Positions 24,803 to 33,764 of a DNA stretch of 64,000 nucleotides are shown one piece after another. The notes beneath the pieces were generated by a model. That model worked only from the letters and a program-made list of their open reading frames with translations, had not been told where the DNA came from and searched no databases. The stretch is from Chryseobacterium lathyri (GTDB lineage Bacteria > Bacteroidota > Bacteroidia > Flavobacteriales > Weeksellaceae): assembly GCF_003290185.1 (NCBI RefSeq), contig NZ_QNFY01000006.1, positions 1 through 64,000 of the forward strand, given 5' to 3'. The position numbers and the translations under genes are program-made. Positions within the stretch are counted from its first letter, which is position 1. Each line of letters opens with the position of its first letter.

Positions 24803-25426
24803 ATGACAGATTTTTTTAAAGCCATTTTATTCCTAAACTATGGACTGCTTCTGTCCGTTGTATTTTTGGGAGCAGCAAAATACCGTATACTGAATACCAA
24901 AGAAAAGCAATATTTTCACTGTATTGCTTTTCTTTTTTTTATCGAATTATTAAATTTGGCCTTGCCTTATCTCTTCAATCTTAATGATACCTCTTTCCTG
25001 TATCCCTTGTATATCGCCGGCGAATTTTTCCTGGTCACTGCTTTATTTATCAGAAAACTGGAGCTTCCAAAATACCTTTTAGGCATTACAGCGCTTCTCG
25101 CCACTGGATTTATGATCTCGAAATATGGATTTAATGATCCCTTCAACAGTGATATTGTAAAAGTAATATCCAATATCATTATTATCTGCCTTTCAGGATT
25201 TACCCTGATCCGGGAGATCAGAGGCGCTTCTGCAGAGAACCGTTTTCTTCTTGTGGATGCCTGTATTTTTTTCTACTATTCAGTTTCAGTATTTATTTTT
25301 ATTATCCAGCATCAGATCGCAGATCTTTCAGAAAATGATTACTTAATTATTCTCAGTGTGAATAATATTCTGTCAAGCATTTTATACTGTTCATTTTTAT
25401 ATACCTTCATCAAATTAAAGAAGTAA
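24803..25426 (+). CDS. Multi-pass membrane protein upstream of a histidine kinase
   Basis: A 207-residue protein with about seven hydrophobic helices and no enzymatic motif. The next reading frame, a histidine kinase, is open across the stop of this gene, so the two are tightly coupled. It could be the sensory input for the kinase, which itself has only one membrane helix; this is inference from gene order. Confidence 0.7.
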   Translation: MTDFFKAILFLNYGLLLSVVFLGAAKYRILNTKEKQYFHCIAFLFFIELLNLALPYLFNLNDTSFLYPLYIAGEFFLVTALFIRKLELPKYLLGITALLATGFMISKYGFNDPFNSDIVKVISNIIIICLSGFTLIREIRGASAENRFLLVDACIFFYYSVSVFIFIIQHQIADLSENDYLIILSVNNILSSILYCSFLYTFIKLKK

Positions 25427-25434
25427 CCTTAAAT

Positions 25435-26205
25435 ATTAGCCTGCTCATCCTTATAATTGTTACCATAACAGTTATAGTATCCTTTATTCTCTTAGCCTAC
25501 AGGTCTTTTATCAGCCGGATTATCAAAGAAAAAAATGTTCAGCATGAAGCTGAGGTTCTTCATCAGAAAAAACTTGTGCTTGAAAATATCAAAGCCCAGG
25601 AAGAAGAAAGAAAGAGAATAGCCGTAATGATCCATGACGATATTGGAAACAGGCTCAATATCCTTTCCCTGTGGCTCAACAACCTTGATACAAAGGGAGA
25701 TGAAGTCATCAAGAAAAAGATCTACAGCCAGATGTCGTCTCTCATTGATGCCGCCCGGAGTATTTCCCATTCCCTGTATCCCGTTAACCTCGAATCGGTA
25801 GGATTTGTACTCTATGTAGAAGAAATGATTGCCAACCTTTCCCATAAGATCAATATTTCTATGCGGGTAATGCCTGGACACGAGAAAAAAGATATTTTTA
25901 TAGAAGTGCAGCTGTACAGGATCATCCAGGAATTTACGACCAATGTGATCAAACATTCTACGGCTACAGACTTATGGATCTACATTAAAGATTATCCCCG
26001 GCATATGGCCGTCATTATTTCTGACAACGGACAGGGATTTGATTATGATCTGGTGAAAAAAGGAATGGGCATTAAAAACATAGAATCCAGGATAAAATCC
26101 ATGAATGCCGTCCATAAATGGAAAAATACCCCGAATAAAGGAAGCCGTTTAATCATTTTAATTCCAAACAATCATGAACTCCCAAATCAAAATAGCCTTA
26201 ATTGA
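25435..26205 (+). CDS. Sensor histidine kinase of the HisKA_3 class (start uncertain)
   Basis: From the GTG at 25576 the protein reads EEERKRIAVMIHDDIGNRLN, whose His is the phosphorylation site typical of NarX/DesK-type kinases. The ATPase motifs EFTTNVIKHS (N box), IISDNGQGFD and GMGIKNIESR (G boxes) follow. Upstream the same frame stays open and encodes a membrane helix (LLILIIVTITVIVSFILLAY) plus a coiled-coil lead-in, which strongly suggests that the real protein starts near 25420-25441, although no ATG, GTG or TTG exists there. I placed the start at the ATT at 25435. It overlaps the response regulator by 32 bases. Confidence 0.85.
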   Translation: MSLLILIIVTITVIVSFILLAYRSFISRIIKEKNVQHEAEVLHQKKLVLENIKAQEEERKRIAVMIHDDIGNRLNILSLWLNNLDTKGDEVIKKKIYSQMSSLIDAARSISHSLYPVNLESVGFVLYVEEMIANLSHKINISMRVMPGHEKKDIFIEVQLYRIIQEFTTNVIKHSTATDLWIYIKDYPRHMAVIISDNGQGFDYDLVKKGMGIKNIESRIKSMNAVHKWKNTPNKGSRLIILIPNNHELPNQNSLN

Positions 26206-26851
26206 TGACGAACAGCTGATCCTGGAAGGGGTAAAAATGCTGCTTTCGAATGAAAAAAATATATCCGTATGTCTTACCTCCAATAACGGCCCGGATTTTA
26301 TTGAAAAGCTGGGAAGCCTTTCCGAAGATGATTTTCCCCACATAGCTCTTGTCGATGTACAGATGCAGCCTATGAACGGTTTTGAACTTGTAGAAATTCT
26401 TAAAGAAAAATATCCGGATCTAAGGATCATTATTCTTTCCTCCCATTACAAAACTTCCATTTTGGGCTATATGGTTAAATTGGGGGTTTCGGCTTTTCTT
26501 CCTAAAAATTCAGACCGGAAAACATTTATCGATGCCATTACCATGGTTTACAAAAATGGGGTTTTCTTTACAGCAGAAGACCATCAGATGCTGTTTACCT
26601 ATATGAACAGTTCCACAAAAAAGAAATCTCTTTTTGAAATGGAAGACGAGCTTTCCGAACGGGAAAAAGATGTTGTGAAGCTGATCTGTCAGGAATACAC
26701 CAATAATGAGATCGGGGAGAAGCTCTTCATCAGTCCCAGAACAGTAGAAAGCCACCGCCAGCGGATCCTGGAAAAGATCGGGGCCAAAAATACCGTAGGC
26801 ATTGTTATTTATGCCGTTGTGAACAACATATACTCTCTTGATAAAATATAA
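26174..26851 (+). CDS. LuxR/NarL-type response regulator
   Basis: A 225-residue regulator. The receiver domain (1-125) has the acidic pocket DD at 11-12, the phosphoacceptor Asp61 (IALVDVQM) and the Lys in FLPKNS. The C-terminal HTH (about 158-215) reads LSEREKDVVKLICQEYTNNE and LFISPRTVESHRQRI. It is the partner of the overlapping kinase. Target genes are not visible; the DUF2235 effector gene 160 bases downstream is a candidate. A strong terminator follows. Confidence 0.92.
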   Translation: MNSQIKIALIDDEQLILEGVKMLLSNEKNISVCLTSNNGPDFIEKLGSLSEDDFPHIALVDVQMQPMNGFELVEILKEKYPDLRIIILSSHYKTSILGYMVKLGVSAFLPKNSDRKTFIDAITMVYKNGVFFTAEDHQMLFTYMNSSTKKKSLFEMEDELSEREKDVVKLICQEYTNNEIGEKLFISPRTVESHRQRILEKIGAKNTVGIVIYAVVNNIYSLDKI

Positions 26852-26876
26852 TTCCGTAGAAATACGGAATTTTTTA
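26851..26876 (+). terminator. Terminator of the two-component operon
   Basis: ATTCCGTA and TACGGAAT pair around GAAA, followed by TTTTTATTT. Confidence 0.85.
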
Positions 26877-27009
26877 TTTGGTATTTTTCACGCTAGTATT
26901 GCTTTCCCTTCTTCCGTTAATTTGAAAAATAAGTTTTACAGATTTCAAAGCAGAACCAGATTCAAGACGCTGTACTGAAAACTTTCAACCACTAAAGCAA
27001 AACACAGCG

Positions 27010-28350
27010 ATGGAAAACAATACAGTATTGCCTGTCGGAATTTTTTTTGACGGAACCGGAAATAACGGGATCAATGCAGGCTCCCCCGATATGCCTTCGG
27101 TAAACAATGAAAGTTATAAAGGAGCACCGACCAATGTTTATAAACTCTTCAATTTATTCAGTCAAAACAGTAAACTATATGTCGAAGGAATAGGAACGGT
27201 TACTGGCGGAGAAGACAGCAATTTTGCGATGGGTACCTGCGCTAATCCTCCGGATGCACGGGGATATTCTTCCGATGACAAGCTGCAGAAAGCCAATGCT
27301 TTTGTACAGAATATAATCAATGACAAAAATATTGACTATCATTTTTACATCTACGGATTCAGTAGAGGAAGCATGCTGGCAAGAGAATTCTGCAACCGGC
27401 TGGTTGTAGATTATCCCACAGCAAATGTTACTATAAAATTTTTGGGAGTTTTTGATACCGTGGAATCCAAACCATTTAACACATACGATATGAACCTGCC
27501 TCAGGAAGTGGAAAATGCCCTTCATCTGTGTGCAGTTAATGAATGTAGGTTCTTTTTCCCGCTCACCGGATTTTTTGAAAATTCAAAAAATATGCAGGAC
27601 ACCAAAACAGAGACAGCTGGTTCCGTTTGGAAAGAAGTTTTCGTTCCCGGAGCTCATGCCGATGTGGGTGGAGGCTATCTTCAGGCTCCCCAGTCAGTTT
27701 ATATTTCTACAGATTTTATGAATGTCAGTGATTTGCAGGCCTATGTTTCAGAGGTGAGAAATTCAAAAACCGATGCCGAAGGAAACAAGATCTGGAATTC
27801 ACTGCTGTCAGATTTTCAGATCGAAAAAGGAATTGTTCTCACCCAGGCTTACGTTTCCAGAGACTTGGTCCTTAATACCCTTCCGTTTGTATATGGCAGG
27901 ATAATGCTGGATGAAACCAATAATGCCGTCCCCGGAATTTTCAGTACAGATCTTGCCAATTCAGGTCTTGAGATTAAGGATGATACTTTTCTCGAAGACT
28001 TTTATACAAATCTTGCAGCATATATTAAAGACTTTTCACCTGCTATGAAACCCCACTATAACTATGCAGATTTTGCAGGGTATACCCATATTTCGGCTAA
28101 TTTCGGACTGTACCATGATGATGCATTACAAAAATCAGCTGATGAGATAGAAGCAGAACTGATCAATATTGGCCTGAATGTACCCAGCAGTACATCTGTA
28201 GATCAGGAGATCCATACCAATCTTCTTACCGAGCTGCATCTTCCCGAAGACAGCTTTACTGCAGACTTTATGTATGGGACCAATGTTCCCAATAATAATA
28301 TCTGGAGCCGCACAATAGAGTTAAGATCCTTTGTTGCAGGACAGAATTAA
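27010..28350 (+). CDS. DUF2235 (Tle1-like) phospholipase, possible T6SS effector
   Basis: A 446-residue alpha/beta-hydrolase of the DUF2235 family, which includes the type VI effector Tle1 (phospholipase). It shows GIFFDGTGNN at 10-19, the nucleophile elbow GFSRGS (Ser118), GVFDTVES with the catalytic Asp, and GAHADVGGGY (His216). It has no signal peptide, as expected for a T6SS cargo. The C-terminal 200 residues are less conserved. No immunity gene or T6SS component lies nearby in this window, so delivery and role are inferred from family only. Confidence 0.85.
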   Translation: MENNTVLPVGIFFDGTGNNGINAGSPDMPSVNNESYKGAPTNVYKLFNLFSQNSKLYVEGIGTVTGGEDSNFAMGTCANPPDARGYSSDDKLQKANAFVQNIINDKNIDYHFYIYGFSRGSMLAREFCNRLVVDYPTANVTIKFLGVFDTVESKPFNTYDMNLPQEVENALHLCAVNECRFFFPLTGFFENSKNMQDTKTETAGSVWKEVFVPGAHADVGGGYLQAPQSVYISTDFMNVSDLQAYVSEVRNSKTDAEGNKIWNSLLSDFQIEKGIVLTQAYVSRDLVLNTLPFVYGRIMLDETNNAVPGIFSTDLANSGLEIKDDTFLEDFYTNLAAYIKDFSPAMKPHYNYADFAGYTHISANFGLYHDDALQKSADEIEAELINIGLNVPSSTSVDQEIHTNLLTELHLPEDSFTADFMYGTNVPNNNIWSRTIELRSFVAGQN

Positions 28351-28383
28351 ATGTACTTTTCAGTTTTAAATTTAGGTTGCGAG

Positions 28384-28410
28384 GGGATGTCTGTCAGGGC
28401 ATCCCTTTTT
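28384..28410 (+). terminator. Terminator after the DUF2235 gene
   Basis: GGGATG pairs with CATCCC over an inner CTG/CAG pair and is followed by TTTTT. Confidence 0.7.
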
Positions 28411-28464
28411 ACTGTATTCCAGAGCTGGCAGTTTTTATTTCTGGGCTATTCATTTCTTTTTCCG

Positions 28465-28472
28465 TACTTTTG
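28465..28472 (+). promoter_or_regulatory. Bacteroidota -7 box before the ABC-F gene
   Basis: TACTTTTG fits TAnnTTTG and lies 44 bases before the ATG at 28517. Confidence 0.45.
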
Positions 28473-28516
28473 CACCCGAAAATTCATTATTCATCATTTA
28501 ATTTTTATTTAATAAA

Positions 28517-30445
28517 ATGCTTTCGGTTCAAGGTTTAGGATTACATCATTCAGGAAACTATCTGTTTCAAAATACAAATTTCACCATTAAAAAGGATGAT
28601 AAAGTAGGTCTCGTTGGAAAAAACGGAGCCGGAAAATCTACTTTACTGAAAATGCTTTCCGGAGAAATTAACTTCTACGAAGGAAGCGTTGTACCTGAAG
28701 GAAATGTTACCATCGGTTTCCTGAAGCAGGATCTAGATTTTGTAAAAGGAAGAACTGTTTGGAATGAAACAATGCAGGCTTTTGAACAGATCAATGCTTG
28801 GAAAGATGAGCTGGAACAAGTTAATCACCAACTGGCAACAAGAACCGATTACGAAAGTGATGCCTATACAGATCTGATCAACAAAATGACAGAACTGAAT
28901 GATCTTCTGATGAACCATGATGCCTACAACCTGGAAGGTGATATGGAGAAAATATTATTTGGTTTAGGTTTTAAGGCAGATGATTTCCACAAAATTACAG
29001 ATGAATTTTCCGGAGGATGGAGAATGAGAATTGAGCTGGCAAAACTTCTTCTTCAGAAGAACGACATTATGCTTCTCGATGAGCCTACCAACCACCTCGA
29101 TATGGAATCCATTATCTGGCTGGAAAACTTCCTGAAAGATTATCCCGGAGCCATTGTTCTGGTAAGTCACGATAAGCAGTTTATGACGGCTGTCTGCAAC
29201 AGAACTTTTGATATTAATAATAGAAAAGTTGACGACTATAAAGCCAATTATTCCAAATATCTGGTGATGCGTGAAGAGCGCCGTGAAAAACTGATTCAGG
29301 CTAAGAAGAATCAGGATGCGGAGATTAAGCAGATGGAGGACAACATCAATAAGTTCCGTGCCAGTGCTACCAAAGCATCTTTCGCCCAGTCTCTTATTAA
29401 GAAATTAGATAAAATTGAACGTATTGAGGTAGATAACGAAGACGTTTCAAAATTCAATATCCGTTTCGTACAGTCTATGGTTCCCGGAAAAATTATCTTT
29501 GAGGCCAATCATTTAGGAAAAGCTTACGGGAAAAAACAAATTTTTGATGATGTAGACTTTATTGTTCAGAGAGGAGACAGAATTGCCCTTTTGGGACAGA
29601 ACGGACAGGGAAAAACAACTTTAGCTAAAATTCTTGCCGGAGACATCAAAGATTATACAGGGACATGGAATCTGGGGCACAACGTAAACATCGGATACTT
29701 TGCCCAAAACCAGGAAGAAGTGCTGACTCCTAATAAAACAGTTCTGGAAGAAGCTGAGGATGCAGCTACAGAGGAAACCAGACCTAGGGTAAGAGATCTT
29801 TTAGGATCTTTCCTTTTCCAGGGTGAAGCGGTAACCAAGAAAACAAAAGTGCTTTCCGGAGGAGAAAGAAACCGTCTTGCTCTTTGTAAACTGTTGCTTC
29901 GTCCTTTCAATACGTTGATTATGGATGAGCCTACCAACCACCTGGATATCCAGTCTAAGGAGATCATTAAACTGGCTTTACAGAATTTCGAAGGGACATT
30001 AATCGTGATTTCTCACGACAGGGAATTCCTGGATGGGCTTTGTGATAAGATTTATGAATTCCGTGACGGAAGAATGAAAGAATTCCTGGGAAGTGTTGGT
30101 GAATACCTTGAATACAGACAAAAAGAGACCCTTCGGGAAATATCTGCTGAAAAGGCAAAGCTACACAGCGATGATGTGAAAGTTGAGGTAAAACCAGTTC
30201 CGAAAGAAGTAAAGGTGGAAGAGAAATCATCAACCATTGTAAGCAAAGAACAAAAAAATATTCAGAATAAACTAAAGAAAGTAGAAGAGAAAATTTCTGA
30301 GCTTGAATCTGAAATTGAAACATTGGAAGCTTCATTCACAAAGGAAAATCCTTCTGAAGAAACTTTAGAGAAGTATAATAAAACTAAAGAAGAATTAGAA
30401 GTTGCTTTACAGGAATGGGAGCATTTAGGTTCTCAATTGGTTTAG
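28517..30445 (+). CDS. ABC-F family ATPase (Uup/Ettl-like translation factor)
   Basis: A 642-residue soluble protein with two ABC domains. Domain 1 (about 1-250) has GKNGAGKST and a FSGGWRMR signature before LLDEPTNHLD; domain 2 (about 315-535) has GQNGQGKTT, LSGGERNRLALC and IMDEPTNHLD. Between them lies the charged linker of ABC-F proteins (EERREKLIQAKKNQDAEIKQ). The C-terminal 80 residues form a Lys/Glu-rich coiled coil like the DNA/RNA-binding tail of Uup. ABC-F proteins act at the ribosome, not in transport. Confidence 0.93.
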   Translation: MLSVQGLGLHHSGNYLFQNTNFTIKKDDKVGLVGKNGAGKSTLLKMLSGEINFYEGSVVPEGNVTIGFLKQDLDFVKGRTVWNETMQAFEQINAWKDELEQVNHQLATRTDYESDAYTDLINKMTELNDLLMNHDAYNLEGDMEKILFGLGFKADDFHKITDEFSGGWRMRIELAKLLLQKNDIMLLDEPTNHLDMESIIWLENFLKDYPGAIVLVSHDKQFMTAVCNRTFDINNRKVDDYKANYSKYLVMREERREKLIQAKKNQDAEIKQMEDNINKFRASATKASFAQSLIKKLDKIERIEVDNEDVSKFNIRFVQSMVPGKIIFEANHLGKAYGKKQIFDDVDFIVQRGDRIALLGQNGQGKTTLAKILAGDIKDYTGTWNLGHNVNIGYFAQNQEEVLTPNKTVLEEAEDAATEETRPRVRDLLGSFLFQGEAVTKKTKVLSGGERNRLALCKLLLRPFNTLIMDEPTNHLDIQSKEIIKLALQNFEGTLIVISHDREFLDGLCDKIYEFRDGRMKEFLGSVGEYLEYRQKETLREISAEKAKLHSDDVKVEVKPVPKEVKVEEKSSTIVSKEQKNIQNKLKKVEEKISELESEIETLEASFTKENPSEETLEKYNKTKEELEVALQEWEHLGSQLV

Positions 30446-30468
30446 TTTTTTTGAATTAAAATATACAG

Positions 30469-30564
30469 ATCCTTCGACTCCGCTCAGGATGACATTGCTA
30501 ATACTTAATCTAATACGAACAGTATTATTTTTTAACAGTGTCATCCTGAGCGGAGTCGAAGGAT
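30469..30564. repeat. Perfect 26-bp inverted repeat with 44-bp spacer
   Basis: The arm at 30469-30494 (beginning ATCCTTCGACTCCGCTCAGG) is exactly repeated inverted at 30539-30564. It can form a long hairpin. Its GC content is far higher than that of the surroundings. Sequences with CTTCGACTCCGCTCAGGATG arms are, to my knowledge, common dispersed repeats in this group of genomes, so it is likely a mobile palindromic (REP/MITE-like) element. It may also terminate the ABC-F gene. Confidence 0.85.
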
Positions 30565-30686
30565 TTTAGTATAAAAACGCATTCGACCGGGAATAAGTTT
30601 GTAACAAAAGCATACTTACACCAACGTATTGAATAGTTTTACGAAAACTTAATTTAAAACTTAAATTATTTTTATAATTTTACAGG

Positions 30687-31043
30687 ATGATTTTTAAGGA
30701 AAGCAGAAATCTGAAGAGCTTTATCTCCAAACTTTTGTTTGGGATCTACTTCATTGCGCTGTTTTCCCAAAGTTTTCACCATCATGATGCTGTCGATAAT
30801 TTTAAGATCTTCAATCTTAAAAAGACAGAAAACACCATGGCTAAAAATTCAGCCAAAGAAAAGCCGGGCGACTGTCTGGCGTGTCATTTCTTAGCTACAG
30901 GACATACACTGGTTCCTGAAGAGTTCAGCTTTTCCTTCGAACATTTTACGCACGAAGTAAAACAGGTTATTGCTGTTCAGGAAAAAGTATGGTCTCAGAC
31001 CAAATTCACTTTTCAGCTCCGGGGGCCTCCCGCAATTGCATAA
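30687..31043 (+). CDS. Small His/Cys-containing membrane-anchored protein upstream of a TonB receptor
   Basis: A 118-residue protein with one N-terminal hydrophobic helix (LLFGIYFIALFSQSF), followed at once by HHHD and later DCLACHFLATGH. The histidines and CxxCH-like motif suggest metal or haem binding, similar in style to DUF2946-type proteins near metal-uptake receptors. It precedes a TonB-dependent receptor and a lipoprotein, which supports a joint uptake function. This is inference. Confidence 0.6.
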   Translation: MIFKESRNLKSFISKLLFGIYFIALFSQSFHHHDAVDNFKIFNLKKTENTMAKNSAKEKPGDCLACHFLATGHTLVPEEFSFSFEHFTHEVKQVIAVQEKVWSQTKFTFQLRGPPAIA

Positions 31044-31353
31044 TCACGATTTTAATTGGCTTTAATTATATTTAAAGTTCAATATTTTGGGTTTAAATCT
31101 ATTGGTTGATAGCTGTTAGATGTCGTTTCAGAATTCCGGATTTCGCGATTCGGGGGATTGAGAGTTTTAGGATTTGAGAATATAGAGGCAGAATTAACTG
31201 TCTGATATCTCAGTCTGATATCTGAAACTTCATATCTGACATCTGGTTCATCAGTCATTAATATTTTTTACATTTCACAATTAAAATAAACCCATCCAAC
31301 AAATTTTTACGAAAAAATGTACCTGTAAAAGGTACGCAATCAATCTATAGACA

Positions 31354-33747
31354 ATGAAATTGATATATAGTCTGATGTTAGTCTTTTGTGGACTGGCATC
31401 GATAAGTGCACAAAAATCGTATTCGATAGAAGGAACCGTTCAGGATTTTCACGATAAAACCATGCTGGAAAATGCGGTAGTGAAAATCGGGGGATTCACG
31501 GCTACAACGGATAGTAAAGGTAAGTTTACGTTTAATAAAATTCCTTCGGGAAAATATATACTCATTGCCAAACATCCTGATTGTAATGATTATACTGAAA
31601 ATATAGGAGTTGATCGGGATTTACATTTGGTAATCACCCTCGAGCATCATAGCCATGATATTGAGACGGTGACCGTTCATGGAAGTCATAAAAATAATGG
31701 AAGCATAGTAATGAAAACACTGGATAAATCTGTGCTTTCTAGAAATGTTACCGAGAATCTGGGAAATTTACTTACCAATATTTCGGGAGTCAATGTTCTT
31801 AAAACGGGGAATAACATTGCTAAACCCATCATCCACGGACTGTATGGAAGCAGGGTTTCCATCCTGAATGACGGTGTAAAACTGGCTGAACAGGAATGGG
31901 GTGTAGAACATGCTCCGAATGTAGATGTAAATAATTTTGAACATATTGATGTTGTAAAAGGAGCATCAGCCCTGAAATACGGAAATGGTGCCGTAGGTGG
32001 GGTCGTGGTTTTACAACCTCAGGTGCTACCCAAAAAAGATACCCTTATGGGATCTGTTTCTCTATCCGGTATTTCAAACGGGCGCGGAGCAGATGTAAAT
32101 GTAAAGCTGGCAAAAACCTGGGAAAGCGGCTGGGCTGTTAAAACCAACGGAAGCTTTAGGAAATTGGGTGATCTTACAGCTCCTGACTATGGATTGATGA
32201 ATACAGGAATTCAGAATTCCGGTTTTAATTTTGGGGTTCAAAAAATGACTTTTAATTCAGGGTTTTCTTTTGATTATTATTTAACGAATAATTCAATAGG
32301 CATTTTGAGGAGTTCACATGTAGGATCTGCTGAAGATTTATATGAGGCATTGTCAAGTCAGGAACCTATTTTTAAAAGAGATTTCAGTTATGATATCGAT
32401 AATCCAAGACAGGAGATCGAGCATCATATTGCTAAACTTTCAGGATATTATAGATTTGAAAACTTTGGAAAGCTTACGGCTACCTACAGTTTTCAGTATA
32501 ATCACAGAAAAGAATATGACATCCGCCGGAGTGAAGAGCTTAGCAAGAAACCGGGACTGGATCTGGAACTGATTACGAATGATTTAAATATCAACCATCT
32601 TATTGAAAGACCAAAATGGAGTCTTGAAACAGGAATTAATGGTGGATATCAGAATAATTACTCCAACCCGGAAACAGAAGCGAGACGTCTGGTACCTAAC
32701 TACGATCGCTTTTATGCTGGAGTTTATTCTGTCTATAAATATAAACTTCTGCCTTCGCTGGATCTGGAGGCTGGAGCACGTTATGATTTTGACCGCTATG
32801 AAGTGACCAAATGGTATGATCTGAGTGACTGGAATAGATTATATGCCAAGGATTATTCAGATTTTGTAGTAAGGATTAATCAGAATAGAATCCTTACCAA
32901 GCCTGAATTAAACTATAATAATTTTTCAGGTAATGCCGGAATCAGCTATCATCCGTCAAATAATTTTAATCTGAAGCTAAACTATGCGAGGGTTTCAAGA
33001 TCTCCCAATGTTGCTGAACTTTTTGCCGACGGACTTCACCATTCTGCAGCCATTATAGAAGAAGGAGATATGGGGATTAAAAGTGAAACCGGAAATCAGT
33101 TTAATTTAATTGCTGATGCCAAATTAAATGTTCTGGGTGGCCTGGATATCTCTGTAAATCCATATTTCTTTTATACCAAAAATTTTATCAATGAGGTTCC
33201 TATAGGGTACCGAAATACCCAGTGGGGTGGCGACTTTGTAGTGTATGGTTATCAGCAGATCGATGTGAAAATGTATGGAGCAGATCTGGATCTGGCCCTT
33301 AAAATTAATGATAATCTGGCCTACAAGGGAAATCTGTCTTATGTATACGGACAGGACCTTACCCATGATGTTCCACTGATCATGATGATGCCTACTAATT
33401 TCAACAATTCACTGGAATTCAGTAAAAAAGAGTGGAAGAACTTTTATGTGAACGTAAGTAACAAAACAGTTCTTGCCCAAACAAGATTCCCAATTTATAA
33501 TGTTTTTATCAAAAGATATGATTCGGAGGGAAATTCTTACAGTCAGGAAGTAGATATTTCTACTCCTCCCAAAGCGTATTCGCTTTGGAACCTTCAGGCA
33601 GGGGTGAATCTGTCAAAAAATTTCGGAGTTGATTTCTCTGTAAAAAATGTTTTCAACACTTCTTACAGAGATTATCTGAACAGGTTACGATATTTCTCCA
33701 GCGAAATGGGACGAAATTTTATTGTAACTCTTAAATATCAATTTTAA
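31354..33747 (+). CDS. TonB-dependent outer-membrane receptor with carboxypeptidase-like N-terminal domain
   Basis: A 797-residue receptor with a signal peptide (MKLIYSLMLVFCGLASISAQ). Residues 24-95 form the CarboxypepD_reg-like beta-sandwich common in Bacteroidota, followed by a plug (about 105-215, with NISGVNVLKTG and VVKGASALKYGNGAVGGVV) and a beta-barrel ending in FIVTLKYQF with the terminal Phe used for outer-membrane assembly. His-rich loops are modest. The substrate is unknown; the neighbouring His/Cys protein hints at a metal ion. It stands 17 bases before a lipoprotein gene. Confidence 0.92.
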   Translation: MKLIYSLMLVFCGLASISAQKSYSIEGTVQDFHDKTMLENAVVKIGGFTATTDSKGKFTFNKIPSGKYILIAKHPDCNDYTENIGVDRDLHLVITLEHHSHDIETVTVHGSHKNNGSIVMKTLDKSVLSRNVTENLGNLLTNISGVNVLKTGNNIAKPIIHGLYGSRVSILNDGVKLAEQEWGVEHAPNVDVNNFEHIDVVKGASALKYGNGAVGGVVVLQPQVLPKKDTLMGSVSLSGISNGRGADVNVKLAKTWESGWAVKTNGSFRKLGDLTAPDYGLMNTGIQNSGFNFGVQKMTFNSGFSFDYYLTNNSIGILRSSHVGSAEDLYEALSSQEPIFKRDFSYDIDNPRQEIEHHIAKLSGYYRFENFGKLTATYSFQYNHRKEYDIRRSEELSKKPGLDLELITNDLNINHLIERPKWSLETGINGGYQNNYSNPETEARRLVPNYDRFYAGVYSVYKYKLLPSLDLEAGARYDFDRYEVTKWYDLSDWNRLYAKDYSDFVVRINQNRILTKPELNYNNFSGNAGISYHPSNNFNLKLNYARVSRSPNVAELFADGLHHSAAIIEEGDMGIKSETGNQFNLIADAKLNVLGGLDISVNPYFFYTKNFINEVPIGYRNTQWGGDFVVYGYQQIDVKMYGADLDLALKINDNLAYKGNLSYVYGQDLTHDVPLIMMMPTNFNNSLEFSKKEWKNFYVNVSNKTVLAQTRFPIYNVFIKRYDSEGNSYSQEVDISTPPKAYSLWNLQAGVNLSKNFGVDFSVKNVFNTSYRDYLNRLRYFSSEMGRNFIVTLKYQF

Positions 33748-33764
33748 TTCTTTAAATCAAAAAA

